Shown one piece after another: positions 48,702-60,600 of a DNA stretch of 64,000 nt. Location of the stretch: assembly GCA_021442155.1 (NCBI GenBank), contig CM038220.1, forward strand, positions 78,789,817 to 78,853,816. The letters run 5' to 3'. How positions within the stretch are numbered: position 1 is the first letter of the stretch; each line of letters begins with the position of its first letter. The notes under the pieces are model-generated. The model saw nothing but the letters and a program-made list of their open reading frames with translations. It ran no database searches and was not told where the DNA came from. Source of the DNA: Cymbidium sinense (Eukaryota > Streptophyta > Magnoliopsida > Asparagales > Orchidaceae). A program made the translations under genes and the position numbers.

Positions 48702-48866
48702 ATGGGGAGAGGGAAGATTGAGATAAAGAGGAATCAAAACAGTACCAATAGGCCGGTGACCTTCTCCAAGAGGAAGGGATGACTTCTCAAAAGGCTAATG
48801 AGCTATTCTCACCGATGTGCCGATCGGCCTCATTATTTTCTCTGCCAGTGGGAGGCTCTCTCTCTC
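48702..48866 (+). pseudogene. MIKC-type MADS-box gene, first exon, broken
   Basis: The frame from ATG 48702 reads MGRGKIEIKR, then NSTNRPVTFSKR, the N-terminal half of a type II plant MADS DNA-binding domain. Codon 27, where the family has Gly, is TGA. A one-base loss follows in the LLKKA segment, and a loss of about four bases follows where SVLCD should be. The reading frame then recovers LIIFSASGRL (about 48832-48861), the end of the MADS domain. The GRGKIEIKR start and the IGLIIFS-like end suggest the B-sister or PI/GLO side of the family. That subgroup call is tentative on about 55 residues. Intact proteins are floral and ovule transcription factors binding CArG boxes. No K-box or later exon is seen in the next kilobases. 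A CT run follows directly where the exon end and donor site should be. Confidence 0.85.
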
Positions 48867-48869
48867 TCT

Positions 48870-50600
48870 CTTCATGGGTTTGCTTCTTATAATTCTCTTC
48901 ATTGACTAAAATTATTTGTTATTTTTCTCCTAATATTGCCATTAAATAATTAGAGAACTTTGTTCGTTCTATTTATGAATATAAATAAATTTTACTGCAC
49001 ATAACGATGAGTGCAATATTAGGATTTTTGCTTTTAAAATATTCATCTGTGCAACTCTTAGCCACTGCTGCAAAGATTTTTTTTTTTTTGAGTAAATATT
49101 CTCATGATACTAAACTTTATAAGAAATACATAATAGAATACTACAAGAAAACAATAATTTGTGAAGAGAATTTTAGGTTACATCCATTTCGCTACCCTAT
49201 GAAAAATTGTGTTTGACTGTCAGCGTTTTAACTATTTTTCAAAAAAATTTATAGTAAAAAATTGCTTTTGAGAATTGGAGCTATTAGAGTGTGGTGATTA
49301 TCAGAAAATTGATGTTAGAATTTTTTTTAAAAAAATATTTGTAACACTCATAGTAGTTTTTCAGAAAATTATTTTCCTCACAGTAATTTTACAACCAACT
49401 TTTTAAAAAAATATATTTAAAGACCTTATTCATATATTTGATTTAGAATTTTGTGATTTCTAAAGGGCTTATTAACTTATACTACTAAAAGATGTTCGAT
49501 TATGGTTTAAATTAGATAAAAGTCATTTTAAACTTTAAGGCTGACCAAAGTTCATTTTGATATCACTCTAGCCAAGCAAGTTTTAATTAAGTTGACTAAA
49601 AGATGAGCTAGATGAATGTTGGACTAGTCTAAGTGTTTACCTACTACAATGACTAGATAAATTTAAATTTAAATTAATTTAAAATTCATAAGAATAATTT
49701 TAGTCATAACAAACTTCTCTTTTCAAAGAAATTAAATTGAAGCTTTTTCATAGAATTATCTTTTTTATAACAATTATTCATATCTTATTTTATCTTTTCA
49801 TAATCAAATGTGTTAGTTTAAAATAACTTCAATTATAATTAAGTATATAATCACAACTATATTCTCCTTTGGATACTTTCTCCTTTATGACTATGATGAT
49901 GAGCACCCCAAAATCTCAAAGGCCAACCTACCACAACTACATTGTAATTAAAAATAACCAATAATACTCTTAGTGTCTCTAAGAGATTTTGTCGTCCAAT
50001 TTAAAGGGTGTTCTTGAGAGTGAGAGAGTGAGAAAGAGAGAGGCGGAGAAAGAGCCTTCTTTTCACTCAATATAGGATGTGAGAAAAAATAAGAACCAAC
50101 CTCTTAGAATGGGGTCCATAACCTATTTATACTTGGGTGCATTTCATTTTATATCATTAAAAAAATAAAATATGACATATGATAATTCCATAAAAAAAAT
50201 TAATAAGATGCCTCAAAATTAATTAATCTTTATTTGAACACAAAATTAATAGGCTTAAAATAAGATAACACATAATGTATAATTAAATTCATATATGAGC
50301 CCACATCCAAAATTCCCAAGAGTTAGGGATCTAAATATTCCCATTAGCATCAAAAGACAACAAAATGTTTTTAGAGACCTTTCTATATGAAAAAATAAAG
50401 AAAAATCTTTCTTGTCAGAAGTTATTAGTAATTATCACAATTCATAAAATAAGATGATATAGTCTAATAATGTGATAAGCAAGGCTTAGCCATGATTTAC
50501 TTATTTGGAGAATAATTTTATAGATATATACATAAATGAAACCATATGTGAGTTTGGTTTGGTTTTCGTTACTCATCCTTTTCCCCTTTCTTCATGAGGC
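48870..50600. other. AT-rich DNA with a minus-strand promoter-like patch
   Basis: No gene is recognised, and no later MADS exons were found. At about 49985-50135 the minus strand shows TATAAATAGG (near 50125), then GGACCCC, then a CT-rich leader with CTCTCTCTTTCTCACTCTC, which has the shape of a core promoter and 5' UTR or of an LTR U3-R region. No coding sequence follows it on the minus strand. Confidence 0.35.
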
Positions 50601-50605
50601 TTCAC

Positions 50606-50607
<2 letters not shown>

Positions 50608-50661
<54 letters not shown>

Positions 50662-50671
50662 CTCTTCTCTC
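50608..50671. repeat. (CT)n microsatellite
   Basis: About 64 bases of CT are interrupted twice by TT. It lies just before the LINE 5' region. The Arg/Glu-rich frames on the opposite strand come from it. Confidence 0.95.
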
Positions 50672-50778
50672 TCTTTCTTCTTCTGATGGCTGATGATTTG
50701 ATTTCTTGAAATGCAAATCTATGGGATTGGCTCCCATCTCCTCTCTTTTTCCCAAACCCTCGAATCTCGGAATCCTCC

Positions 50779-51600
50779 ATGGCGTCTAAATCCTTCAAAG
50801 ATGTTCTTGCGGGTAAGGAAAAAAAAACACAGGTGAGTTAGTTGAGCTTTTATCTACATCTTTTCGGGGTGTACCCATGATCATGTGTGCGGATTCGGTG
50901 GTGGAAAAGCTTGCTAAGCCTTTTAACACTAGTTGGTAAATTTGACATCCTTTAGATAACATTAGATCCTTTTTCATAGTCTTAAACTCTCTGTGTTTTG
51001 GATTGATTGATTCGCGGCAATTCTGATTCAGCTTTCTAATGATCTGGATTACTCCTGAGTTTTTTCTAGACATTCGTATTTTGTTTTTAACTATTAGATG
51101 CATTTGTTGAAATGGACACTTTTTCAACATTAAGGAGTCTCTATTGTTCTGTATGGTTGTCCATTCCCAACCTTTGCATTTCTTTAATCGAAAATTCTCT
51201 TTCTTGTATTGGGTTGTTGGTCGGCCTCTTCAATTGGACAGCACACTAGCTTCTTATTTTGGGATACTTATTGATGGATATAACTAAAAATATATCCTAA
51301 GAAAATTGGTTAGGATCAGAAAAATATGGTTATTTACAAAAGTGAAATTTGAAAACATTCCTTCATTTTTCTCTCATTGTAAAATTCATGGGCATGGATT
51401 TTTGAATGTTTTGTTCACCCACTTAAAGAAAAATCTTGTGCCCTCAATCTTTTATAAATCCTTTTTATTGAACCACAAAATATTATGGCCACACACCGTC
51501 TCGGTACATTGCTTGAGATTCTATCCCAACCCAGGTTCTCGATGGCTACTGACCATTTGCGGTTGGTACACTTAATGATGCGGTTCTTTCTAATGGAAAT
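50779..51600 (+). pseudogene. LINE ORF1 (DUF4283-like nucleic-acid-binding protein)
   Basis: The frame starts MASKSFKDVLAGKEKK at ATG 50779, the usual opening style of plant LINE ORF1, and hits a stop at codon 21. Across shifted frames DUF4283 features are readable: the ILIQLSNDLDYS-like strand (about 51020-51055), a MHLLKWTLF segment (about 51100), VWLSIPNLC (about 51155), GRPLQLDSTLA (about 51220), and then KVKFENIPSFFSHCKIHGHG (about 51340-51395), a CCHC-like knuckle that has lost the first Cys to Phe. ORF1 coats the RNA in the LINE particle. Confidence 0.7.
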
Positions 51601-51984
51601 CACTTACAATGCAACAATATTGGCATTAATGTTACTAATATATACGGTTGTTGATTCCTAACTAATGCAAATATCCTACCTCTATTTCACCATTAATTAA
51701 AGGTCAAGTGAATGATCTTGTAGGAATGGTTTGAGAGATAGTTTCTACTCTAATTTAGGTATTTGTGTTTGCCACTTCTAATCCCTCTTGTGCTTCTTCT
51801 TAAACTTGGTGCGATTCCAAATCGACCATCATAACAATGAATGGGAAGGTGAAATAGGTGCCTCTTTCACCAATTTTATTTTCTTGATCATTCTTATATC
51901 GGTGAGGCGTGGATATTATAATTTTAGGCAGTTATAAAAAGAAAAAAATCCTCTAAATCTAAATTTCCTAGCTTTGCGGAGTCT

Positions 51985-52745
51985 GGCTCCTCTTATCAAA
52001 AGTAAATGGTCTCTTTCCTCATTTGGAATGCGAGGGATTGGTTCCTCTCTAACAGTCGATAATTTAGTTTGGACCCATAATATTTCTTTCTTTGGCCATT
52101 TTGGAACCCTTTATCCCACCTCCTCATTCATTTGCTAGAATATGACTTTGAAAATTTCTTTACTAAAGTAATAAAATTTTGATTTTGGAAAAGTCCTTTT
52201 GTTTTACATGTTATCAGGGTTACATGAGGTTGTCAATGTTAAAATCACCTTTGATAGCTTTGTTGCTTTGGATCCTTTATGCCTCTTGCAATAGGTAAGT
52301 AAAGGATCATGTGGGAAGATGGTTAACTTCTCTTCCTCGGTCAATGCTCACGGTTTTGTGGTGGGGACTTTAACACTATCTTTTCCTCTTGAGCGAGTGG
52401 TGGTGGCACTAACCTATTCTCCATGGAGGATTTCAATAACATGATCACGGATTGTCACCTTCGATATTGGTTTTATTGTATCTCATTTCACTTGGAATAA
52501 TCACGGACTATGGCAAAGATTAGATGGGATTACGTTTAATGATTTATGGATCAATTTTTTCCTACTACTTACGTTGAACATCTCTTTATCCAACCATTCC
52601 CTTTGCTCATTTCTGTCAAGGTTAGTGCGGATACCCCCTTTTCTCATATTCCATTTTGGTTTCAAAATATGTGGCTTATGGACGATAGATTTACGGAGGT
52701 GGTTGCAGTAAGCTGGCGATCCTCTCCATCGATGATTCAATTGTA
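51985..52745 (+). pseudogene. LINE ORF2 endonuclease region
   Basis: The beginning is heavily shifted, but SSFGMRGIGSSL (about 52015) corresponds to the WNxRGL start of plant L1 endonucleases, and LAILEPFIPP (about 52100) to the LxExx segment. Near the end SHFTWNNHGLWQRLDGITFN (about 52485-52540) matches the FTWxN...RLDR box. DTPFSHIPFWFQNMWLMDDR (about 52634-52690) matches the SDHxPL-FRFQNMWL end. The Asp-His pair of SDH reads SHI, so the site is lost. This apurinic-type endonuclease nicks the target DNA. Confidence 0.75.
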
Positions 52746-54470
52746 GGGATGATTATGGTTTAAATTAAAAAGGCTTAAACAATGCCTCAAATGGTGGAAT
52801 AAACACTACTTCAAAAATCTTTTTAGTAACATCAAAGAATTAGAACATGAGGTTATAGTTTTAGAATACGTTTCCATTAATGACCCTTCCAAAATTGTCC
52901 TATTAAAGCCAGCCAAAGATAGGTTAACATGCTACCAAGGCAGGGAGAGGACCTATTGGAGGCAAAAAAGCTTCTTTAAAATGGATATGGAGATAGAAAT
53001 ACCAAATATTTTCATGCAATGGTTAAAAAGAAAAGACTCTCAACATCAAAAAAATTAAAATGATGATATGCGTATATGATAATAAGAACTGGCTGATTCT
53101 CTTTTTTTACTAAGTTCCTTAATAAAAATATGAACTATGATGAGTTATCCTAGCCTGAAGTTATCCCTATGATCATTTCTGATGAAGATAATAATATGCT
53201 TACTTCATTACCATGAAATAGCTTCCACTTTACGAATATGAATCTGATTTGGTGTGGTCGATGGGTTTACTACCTTTTTTTTCAAAAGTCTTTGGTATAT
53301 TATCAAAGAAAATTTGATTAAAACTACTTTGGACTTTTTTTTAAAGGGAGTAACCTCCCAAATGCTTTTCTAGCACTTCCATTGTCTAATCCCTAAAATA
53401 GATAGAACTTTGGAGCCATTTATGCCTATTAGTCTTTGTACCCTTTTTTTAAGCTCATTTCTAAGATTATGGCCAAAAGACTAAGCGGTTGCTTTCTAAA
53501 ATTATCTCCCCAACTAAACTGGTTTTGTCAAAGGTCTATCTCTCGATAATGCTCATTAGCCCAAGAAATTGTTCATGATTTAAATGCTATTAGTTGTGGT
53601 AACCTAACTTTTAAGTTTGGACATTTCCAAAAGCTTATGATAATATTGGTTGGACTTTTTTTATAAAATTCTAACTATTTTTGGATTTTCCAATCAATTT
53701 ATTACACTAATTAAGAATGGTATTGAGAACTCTTGGTTTTAATTACTTATTAATGGCAAAGTCCATGGCTTCTTCTCTTCCTCCCATTGGATAAGGCAAA
53801 AGGGATCCCCTTTCATCTCTGTGGAATTCTCTCTAGAAGCCTTGAGCAGATGTTTTGTAAAATGTCTACCATGTTCTACAAAACTAAGGGTCATTTTCCC
53901 ATCTCCCTCCTTAGCTTAGCTAATGATTTCATAATATTCTGCAATGGATCTACACGCTATATTAAAAAGTTATGTAAATTCTTTACTTTGTTTGGAAGGG
54001 AAAGTGGATTAAAGATTAACCCTGACAAAAGTTATTTTATTGCTAGTTCATCGATTTCATCATCTAGGATCAATGCCATTAAGAACATTATGGGATTCGC
54101 TCATCAAATTCTTCCCATTAAGTACCTGGGTACTCCTTTACATCGTGGAATGAAAAGATCATCCCTCTTTGATGATGTTATTCAGAAAATATATAAGAAA
54201 ACTTCCTCTTGGGAGTTCCATTTACTTTCCTTTGGCGCAAGACTTATCCTGATCAAAAGTATTCTTTGCTCCCCTATCTATATCCACTATTGTGCCTACC
54301 ACCTCTATCATTAAAAAGATTACCAGGCTTATTAACAAATTCTTTTGGGGATCTACCTCATCTTCCAAAAAAACACTTTGGGCTAGCTGGCACAACTGTT
54401 GTGGGCCTTTGAATGAAGGTGGTTTAGGATGCAAAACTTTAGAAGACTCCATTAAATGCTTCTCATAGAA
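52746..54470 (+). pseudogene. LINE ORF2 reverse transcriptase
   Basis: After a linker reading LKRLKQCLKWWNKHYFKNLF (about 52766-52825) and YWRQKSFFK, RT segments can be followed: LISKIMAKRL (about 53450), SLAQEIVHDLNAI (about 53550), and KGIPFHLCGILSRSLEQMF (frame 53787-54314). In the catalytic box the usual ADD reads LANDFIIF (about 53918), losing one Asp. SGLKINPDKSYFI, IKYLGTPLHRGMKRSSLFDD and LSFGARLILIKSIL follow, all standard for plant L1 RT. At least eight stops or shifts are present. Confidence 0.85.
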
Positions 54471-54829
54471 AATGTGGTGGAATCTTAGGGATCATAGTAC
54501 TAAATTTATGCTCACCAAAATTGTGGAAACACCCCTCATTTGTCCTTTCAAAATGGGATTCTCAGGTGGGAGAAGACTTTGTAATATCAAGTGACTCTTG
54601 AATCGATCTCCGGGTGTGAATTCAAGATCATCCTTCTTTTGGGATAATTGGTTGGGTTTGGGTTCTATTGACTCAAAATACTCATTCTTCAGAGGCTTAG
54701 GTTAGTCATTTCATTGCATAACACTGGGATGTAGCTCAATTAGTTTCCAATGTCCCTAATGGGATGGTTAACAAAATCCTTAATATTAATTCAACATCTA
54801 ATATGACCAAATCTGTTTAAAATCCTCCT

Positions 54830-55790
54830 CAGATTTTATTCTCAAGGATGTTTGGCATGCTTTCAGACTTAAAACTCAAGAACCATTAGTTTTTACTAAA
54901 ATATGGAGTAATTCTATCCCTTCCTCTTTCTCGATTCTCAACTTCTAACTACATTCACATTGATGCCACTCTCCTTAACAAAGGTTTCCATCTTCAAATG
55001 CTAATGTTGCTTTCACATTGTGGATTATTTCTTTATGAATGGCCCTATTGCTAAGGTTTGGGACAAGATGTTAAATACTCTCCTCTTTGATGGATCCCTC
55101 TCTTCTTCTTAACTTCTTAAAAATTTCTTTCTTAAGGGTCATGTCAAGGTGTGCTAGCTACTACTATGGTATATCGGTGGGAAAGAAATGATGCTAAACA
55201 TGGCATTTATGAACATTTACTAGAACTAAATGTAAAATTACATCTCTTTATAAAGTTGACCTCCTTACTCCCTCTAGCTTCAAAGGTTTTAAACATTTGG
55301 CTCTTAACCTTGGGATTAATCTCCTCTCTTCTGAGTTTGAGTATACTCACAAACTTATATAATGGATAAAGCTTAATTATCATGTCATTAAGGTCAACAC
55401 TGATGGATCAGTTTCTAATAGCCTTTATGGTTGGGAGGATTTTAAGAGACTATAGAGGAAAGGTGATCAGCATTTGTTGTTCCTCTAAGACCCTACATTC
55501 TTTTTTGTTGAGCTTTATGGTGATCACTATGGCATTATGTCTTAGAAAGGATTCAAGAAAATTTGGTTTGAAATTGATGCTCTCCTCCTCTTGGAATTAT
55601 TAAAATTGAGAGTTCATGGCAGTTTTCTATTTACTTAACCACATGAGGAGGCTTCTTGCCACCCTTGATTACCATATTTCTCATACCTATCATGAAGGTG
55701 ATTCTATGATTTCCTTGCTAATTGCAAAATTCTCTTACGTTAATTTATTCTCCAATGATAATATTCCTTCCTTCTTATGGGGCTTGTGAA
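54830..55790 (+). pseudogene. LINE ORF2 zf-RVT and RNase H domains
   Basis: KDVWHAFRLKTQEP and FTKIWSNSIPSSFSIL (about 54845-54940) match the zf-RVT start. Around 55380-55430 VIKVNTDGSVSN, then YGW, gives the first catalytic Asp of an RNase H. FVELYGD (about 55505) sits where the family has an Glu-x-x-A segment. A C-terminal RNase H is common in plant L1-type LINEs. All frames are short. Confidence 0.7.
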
Positions 55791-55799
55791 TTTAGATAA

Positions 55800-57171
55800 A
55801 ATAGGTTTTCCCTATGTTAGAAACCTTTAAAATTATTTTATTGTGGTTGTTTCAACTTGTTTGGTTGGGTGGGCTAGCATCCCATCTTAGGCTTGTGTCT
55901 TTGCTTTTGTCCCCTCACTTGTTGAATGGAATTTGGGTGCTTGACTAATTGGATTGTTTTCGTTCTATTTGGGTTATCTTTATTGTTGTATCATTTTTTT
56001 TTCATGCTTTTTATGTATCCCTTGCACCTTCTTCTAGTTGTTTTCCAAGTGGTACTTATAGCTCCAAGCTGGATAGCTTTTCTTGTCCTAATATATGGGT
56101 TAAATTTTCTGTTTGGCATGGTGCTCTTCCTTCAATGCACAGAATTATATCCCCTCACCTTTCTCTATTGTTGGTGAGTCTCCTCTTTTCTTTGTGGTCT
56201 ACTTAACATTTGACATTTCCTATATCATTTTTTGTTGGGCTCACTTTGTGTCTTTCAGTTTGTTGTGCACTGGAAGTTATGGTGGCTGGTTTGTTGTTTG
56301 GTGTTGTGCAGTTGGTTGTTGTTTGGTCAACTAAGGATTCTGCTTTTAAGATTTCCTATTGTGGAAGCTTTAGGCCTAGTTTGAGGCTTGTTTTAATACA
56401 ATTTTATTATGGTCTTGTTGTATGGATGTTCTCACTACTTCTAGTATGTTGTGTTCTTTTGGAACCATTTATACCATGCAAGCTTGTCTGACTTGGATCT
56501 TATTACTTATCCTACCTTCGAATTTTATCATTATGGAATGAAACATGGGTTGTGTTGTTGGCATTCGATATCATTGGCTCTATTTGGGCTTTCTGATAAA
56601 GAAATGTTGTCTTCCTTTATCTTTTGTATTTACGGCTTTTCATCCCTTGTGTATGTGGTGGACTTGTTATATTTGGTATCTTTTCGTTTGGGCCACATGA
56701 CTCTCTTCAATGGATGGATTGTCTCCCAGTTTGTAGGCTATGATGGATGGTTGAGTTCACCCATTCATTGGTTGGTAACACATCGTTGTATTCCTTCCTT
56801 TGGTTTTGATGCACATGGTCATCGCCCCAAGTTGTGATTGTGTGAGCTTTTTTTTCTACAACTTCTCTACCTCATTTTTTATGTTTTCTTCCACCGATCT
56901 AACTCATATCATTTTAACGGTGCCTTTTTTCTAGATGTTCAGATTACGTGTACTCTCTTTCAGGTCATTTCTTTACGGAACACTCCTCAACGTTGTTGGT
57001 TAGCCTTTTTTGCTTGTGTGTCTTTTGCTTTCCTTGGTAGTTTCTTTTTCTTTTATTGTGTGGGTTGTACTTAGTTAGGGGATTCACTCTCTAAGATGTT
57101 TCTAGCTTTCGGATAATCTAAGTTTATCCCCTCTTAAGGTGTAATAGCAATAAAATTCCCTATATGGGGTT

Positions 57172-57173
<2 letters not shown>
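55800..57173 (+). other. LINE 3' untranslated region
   Basis: This is a T- and GT-rich stretch with no domain. It ends with a weak AATAAAA poly(A) signal (about 57151) and TATGGGGTTCCA before the TA repeat. Several 70-128-codon hydrophobic frames occur in it (for example 56451-56837). They are explained by T-rich composition and none is supported as a gene. Confidence 0.55.

Positions 57174-57217
<44 letters not shown>
57174..57217. repeat. (TA)n microsatellite at the LINE 3' end
   Basis: About 44 bases of TA directly follow the LINE 3' end. Confidence 0.95.
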
Positions 57218-57220
<3 letters not shown>

Positions 57221-59288
57221 GCATTTTCTCTATTTATTGTTTGTTTGTAAATAATATGTATTGAAAGGTTGATAACTTTATTTTTAAGTATTTATTAGCT
57301 AAATCATTCAAAATTAACTATGATTTTTTTCACTTCTAATCACATAATAGTTCTTATAAATTTATAAATTTAAATTTTAAAAATTAATTTTAACTTCAGT
57401 GACTTTGGACTATTTAAGTTCAAGTTTGTTTGATCGATATCAATAATATTTAGAGTTAAGCTTATTAATATATATATATATATATATGGACAATTCAGAT
57501 TACTTCAAATTTATCTCGAAGGCAGATAAATAAAGAAATAATTAATTTAATTAATCAGAGCTTTAAAAAGTCACAATAAATCACACAAGATCCCAAAATG
57601 GCTTCTCTTCTTATTTAGTAAAGGAGAGGAATACAAAAAAATCAAAAGCCGCAATTTATGTTAGATATTTTAGAAGTAATTTAAACTTTATTGAAAATCT
57701 TATTTTTATACTAGACAAAGAGGATAGAAGGTGTTTGATTGTGATGTATTGCTTTTTTTATATTAGAATATAATATTTTAGGTTGGATGTCAGGATTTAT
57801 TTTTTTCATAGACTAAATGTTATCATGTTATTTATTAGAATTAATTACTATTATTATTATTATTATTTTTTGAAAAAGGTTATAGTTAAAGGGGCACTAT
57901 AATAAATTTAAAATTGACAATCTTATTCGTAGGACCTTATTTGATTAATACCTTAAACATGGTGGTTAGTATAAGCAAGCTTGGCACCTTCTTGTGCTAA
58001 GTCAAAATATATGTGATATAACTACTTATATTGTTTGTATACAAGACCTCCATTTTATAAAATTTAATTTGGTTTTAATTTTTAAATTTCAAATGTAATT
58101 GATACAAGAACTAGGTTAGGACATGGGGTTTAAGATAAGCAATGGCTAAAAAGTATAGATTTGGGAGGCCTTGAGATGCTTGAAATGCCAGTACCATTAT
58201 TGAAAAGCCATTACCATGACTACATTAATCAAGAATTTTCTTAAAGATCACATTATTTATCATGTAATTAAATGCAAGGACTTGCCCATATAGCGAACTC
58301 GCAACCTAGTTTACTTTCATTCATATAAGACAGGAAAAAAACCTCTAGTTCATGTAGATGCATCAACATTTGAAATCCTTATTATGTCATTGAATATATT
58401 TTAGGTGATATTTCCATCTTTTGAGGTGGTATATCACTTTTTAATGTTGTATTCAATTACTCAAATAAGAACCTCAAAAGTAATTTTTTTTAGATGAGAG
58501 GCTTCAATTGCAATCAATTGATTAAGAAGTATAAATAATCCGTTGTCCCTTTGGAAAGATTTTTAATTCATTATTGAACCCTAGGATTGTAATATTAAAA
58601 TTTTATTGTAGAATAATTCTATCATATTTAATTTGTTATCTTTTTTATTTTCAATTTTGAAATTTGCTAGTATTTAGCATAATTCAAACAATTAGAATAT
58701 GATGTCCATAGATAATTTCAAACAAACAATAATTCAACTTATTTATTGGGTCTTTTATCACTTTATATTAAAATGTTATAATAAAATATTTCTCTCAAAG
58801 ATTTATATCTAAGAATATGTTGATGCTACTAATTATATCTTAGCCTAAGTCCATATAAACTTAAAATCAAGCACTTAACAGTGTAGTTTATTTTTTATGA
58901 CAATTTGACGTATCAAAATACATCTAATTTTTTGTGCATATATGAGACAAGCCTGATATACCAAGATTATAAAAAATTTGAAATCATTAAAATGCTAAGT
59001 TGTCTAAATAACATTCAAGGATTAAGTGAGATTGATCAACGTAAAATCGTCTATTATGTGTCTTGATTTGAAACTTTCATACGTTGTTTCTATCCATTTA
59101 AAACTTTTTTAGCTAATAATTTTTAGTTATTAATCTTGTACGTTAAGACAATTCTCACAAATGCATTTTCCCATTTTTTGCTGATAATGAAAGCTTGAAT
59201 TTCACATTATGAACATAATTGGTACTTTACCATATTTCAAAGTGCATTGACTCAAATTAATTCTTTGCACATGGGAATGCAAGCAAAC

Positions 59289-59290
<2 letters not shown>
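57218..59290. other. AT-rich intergenic DNA
   Basis: No gene, repeat unit or RNA was recognised apart from a short (TA)10 tract at 57468-57487. Homopolymer runs are frequent. Confidence 0.5.
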
Positions 59291-59293
<3 letters not shown>

Positions 59294-59319
<26 letters not shown>

Positions 59320-59338
59320 CTCTCTCTATATATACTCT

Positions 59339-59385
<47 letters not shown>
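59294..59385. repeat. Compound (TA)n-(CT)n microsatellite
   Basis: TA runs at 59294-59319 are followed by mixed TCTCTATATAC and then about 42 bases of CT (59344-59385). Confidence 0.95.
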
Positions 59386-59388
<3 letters not shown>

Positions 59389-59727
59389 GTATCAGAGATG
59401 CAGTTCATGTGTTAGCATTAAACTAAGTATAGTGATGAAATGTCGTAGCCCTTTTTGCTATAGCCCCACCATTTTATTCCAAAAAAGGAAACTATTCTTT
59501 TTCCTTGGACCTGCGGCAACTATCAGAAAAGGTAAAAAAGGCAGAAACCTCTGACAGAATTAAGCTCTGTGGGTCAAGAGTAATTAAAAGTCCTCATCAT
59601 ATTCAGATATCATGCAAATAGCACTTCGATTCTCCAGAAATTACTGTAATGGCAATGTATATAATTTATAATATAATGAATGCATTTCTTCACTTCTTTC
59701 AAATTTCTTTCTTTTTTTAAATTTATA

Positions 59728-59868
<141 letters not shown>

Positions 59869-60156
59869 TAATCAGAGAATCTCTCCTTCTTGATGTGACC
59901 TCAACTCTATTTTCATAAGTAGATTCAAATTCTAAATCAAAATCACTTATTTCATATTTTATATTTCTTGAAAGTTTATAAGTTCTCTTAGGTTTGACAA
60001 GAGTATCTTCTTCTTCTTACACTTCTCAAATGAGGGATCTTTTTTGATTTAGATGTAGAATCAAGTATTTTGAGAGTCGGTGTTGCCTTCTTTCTTCCTT
60101 TTTTTTCTTCTGCTCTTTCACCTTGTGAAATTGTTTTTTAGTTCCTGAAGTAGATG

Positions 60157-60600
60157 CTATGCTTCAAGAGATTTTGTTGGCTTAGGCTCTTTAAGGATGA
60201 AATATTTTACATCTTCATAAATCTTTTGCTTCATTGATGGAGAATGGGTTGTAGGTTGAGAATTAAATTCTTCTCCTTGTTTTAGGTACTTCATATATTG
60301 ATGCATAGTTGATGGGACCATGCCATACTCATGCAGCCACGATTGACCCAAGAGAGCTCTAAATGATGTATCAACATCGACTACATGAAACTTAGCTTCT
60401 GTATATAAATCTTGAAACTTGAGCGGGAGAATAAAAGAACCCAGGGTTTTCTGACCTTTTTCATTTAAATCATGAACCATCAACTTATCTCTCCCAAGAT
60501 GTTGGATGTCAAGTGATAATTCTCTTAATACCTTTAGACTCATAAGATTAATAGAAGAACCTGGATCAATCAATATTTAGCTGATTGAGATGTCATCCTC
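60157..60600 (-). pseudogene. Retropepsin domain of the minus-strand gypsy element
   Basis: A 138-codon open frame (60573 to 60157) begins at the active site, IDPGSSINLMSLKVL, with DPGSS where retropepsins have D-T/S-G. It continues HDLNEKGQKTLGSFILPLKF, AKFHVVDVDTSFRALLGQSW and LHEYGMVPSTMHQYMKY, the complete latter part of a Ty3/gypsy protease. It is the best-preserved protein in this relic. A stop lies just upstream of the LIDPG segment. Confidence 0.85.

Larger units (their letters stand above)
50690..57173 (+). mobile_element. L1-type LINE, nearly full length, degenerate
   Basis: This is a plus-strand non-LTR retrotransposon with a 5' leader, ORF1 (DUF4283-like), endonuclease, reverse transcriptase, zf-RVT, RNase H and a 1.4-kb 3' UTR. 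The 3' end runs into a TA microsatellite instead of a poly(A) tail. Every reading frame is interrupted. A target duplication is not visible, partly because both ends abut simple repeats (CT on the left, TA on the right). Confidence 0.85.

Noticed and set aside
48702..48866. Intact MADS-box gene
   Set aside because: TGA at codon 27 and two frameshifts lie within the DNA-binding domain, and no later exons are visible.
50573..50798. Arg/Glu-rich minus-strand frames
   Set aside because: They are generated by the (CT)n tract and run antisense to the LINE start.
55926..57074. Series of hydrophobic frames of 70-128 codons resembling membrane proteins
   Set aside because: The region is T-rich LINE 3' UTR. 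The frames overlap in different phases and share no family features.
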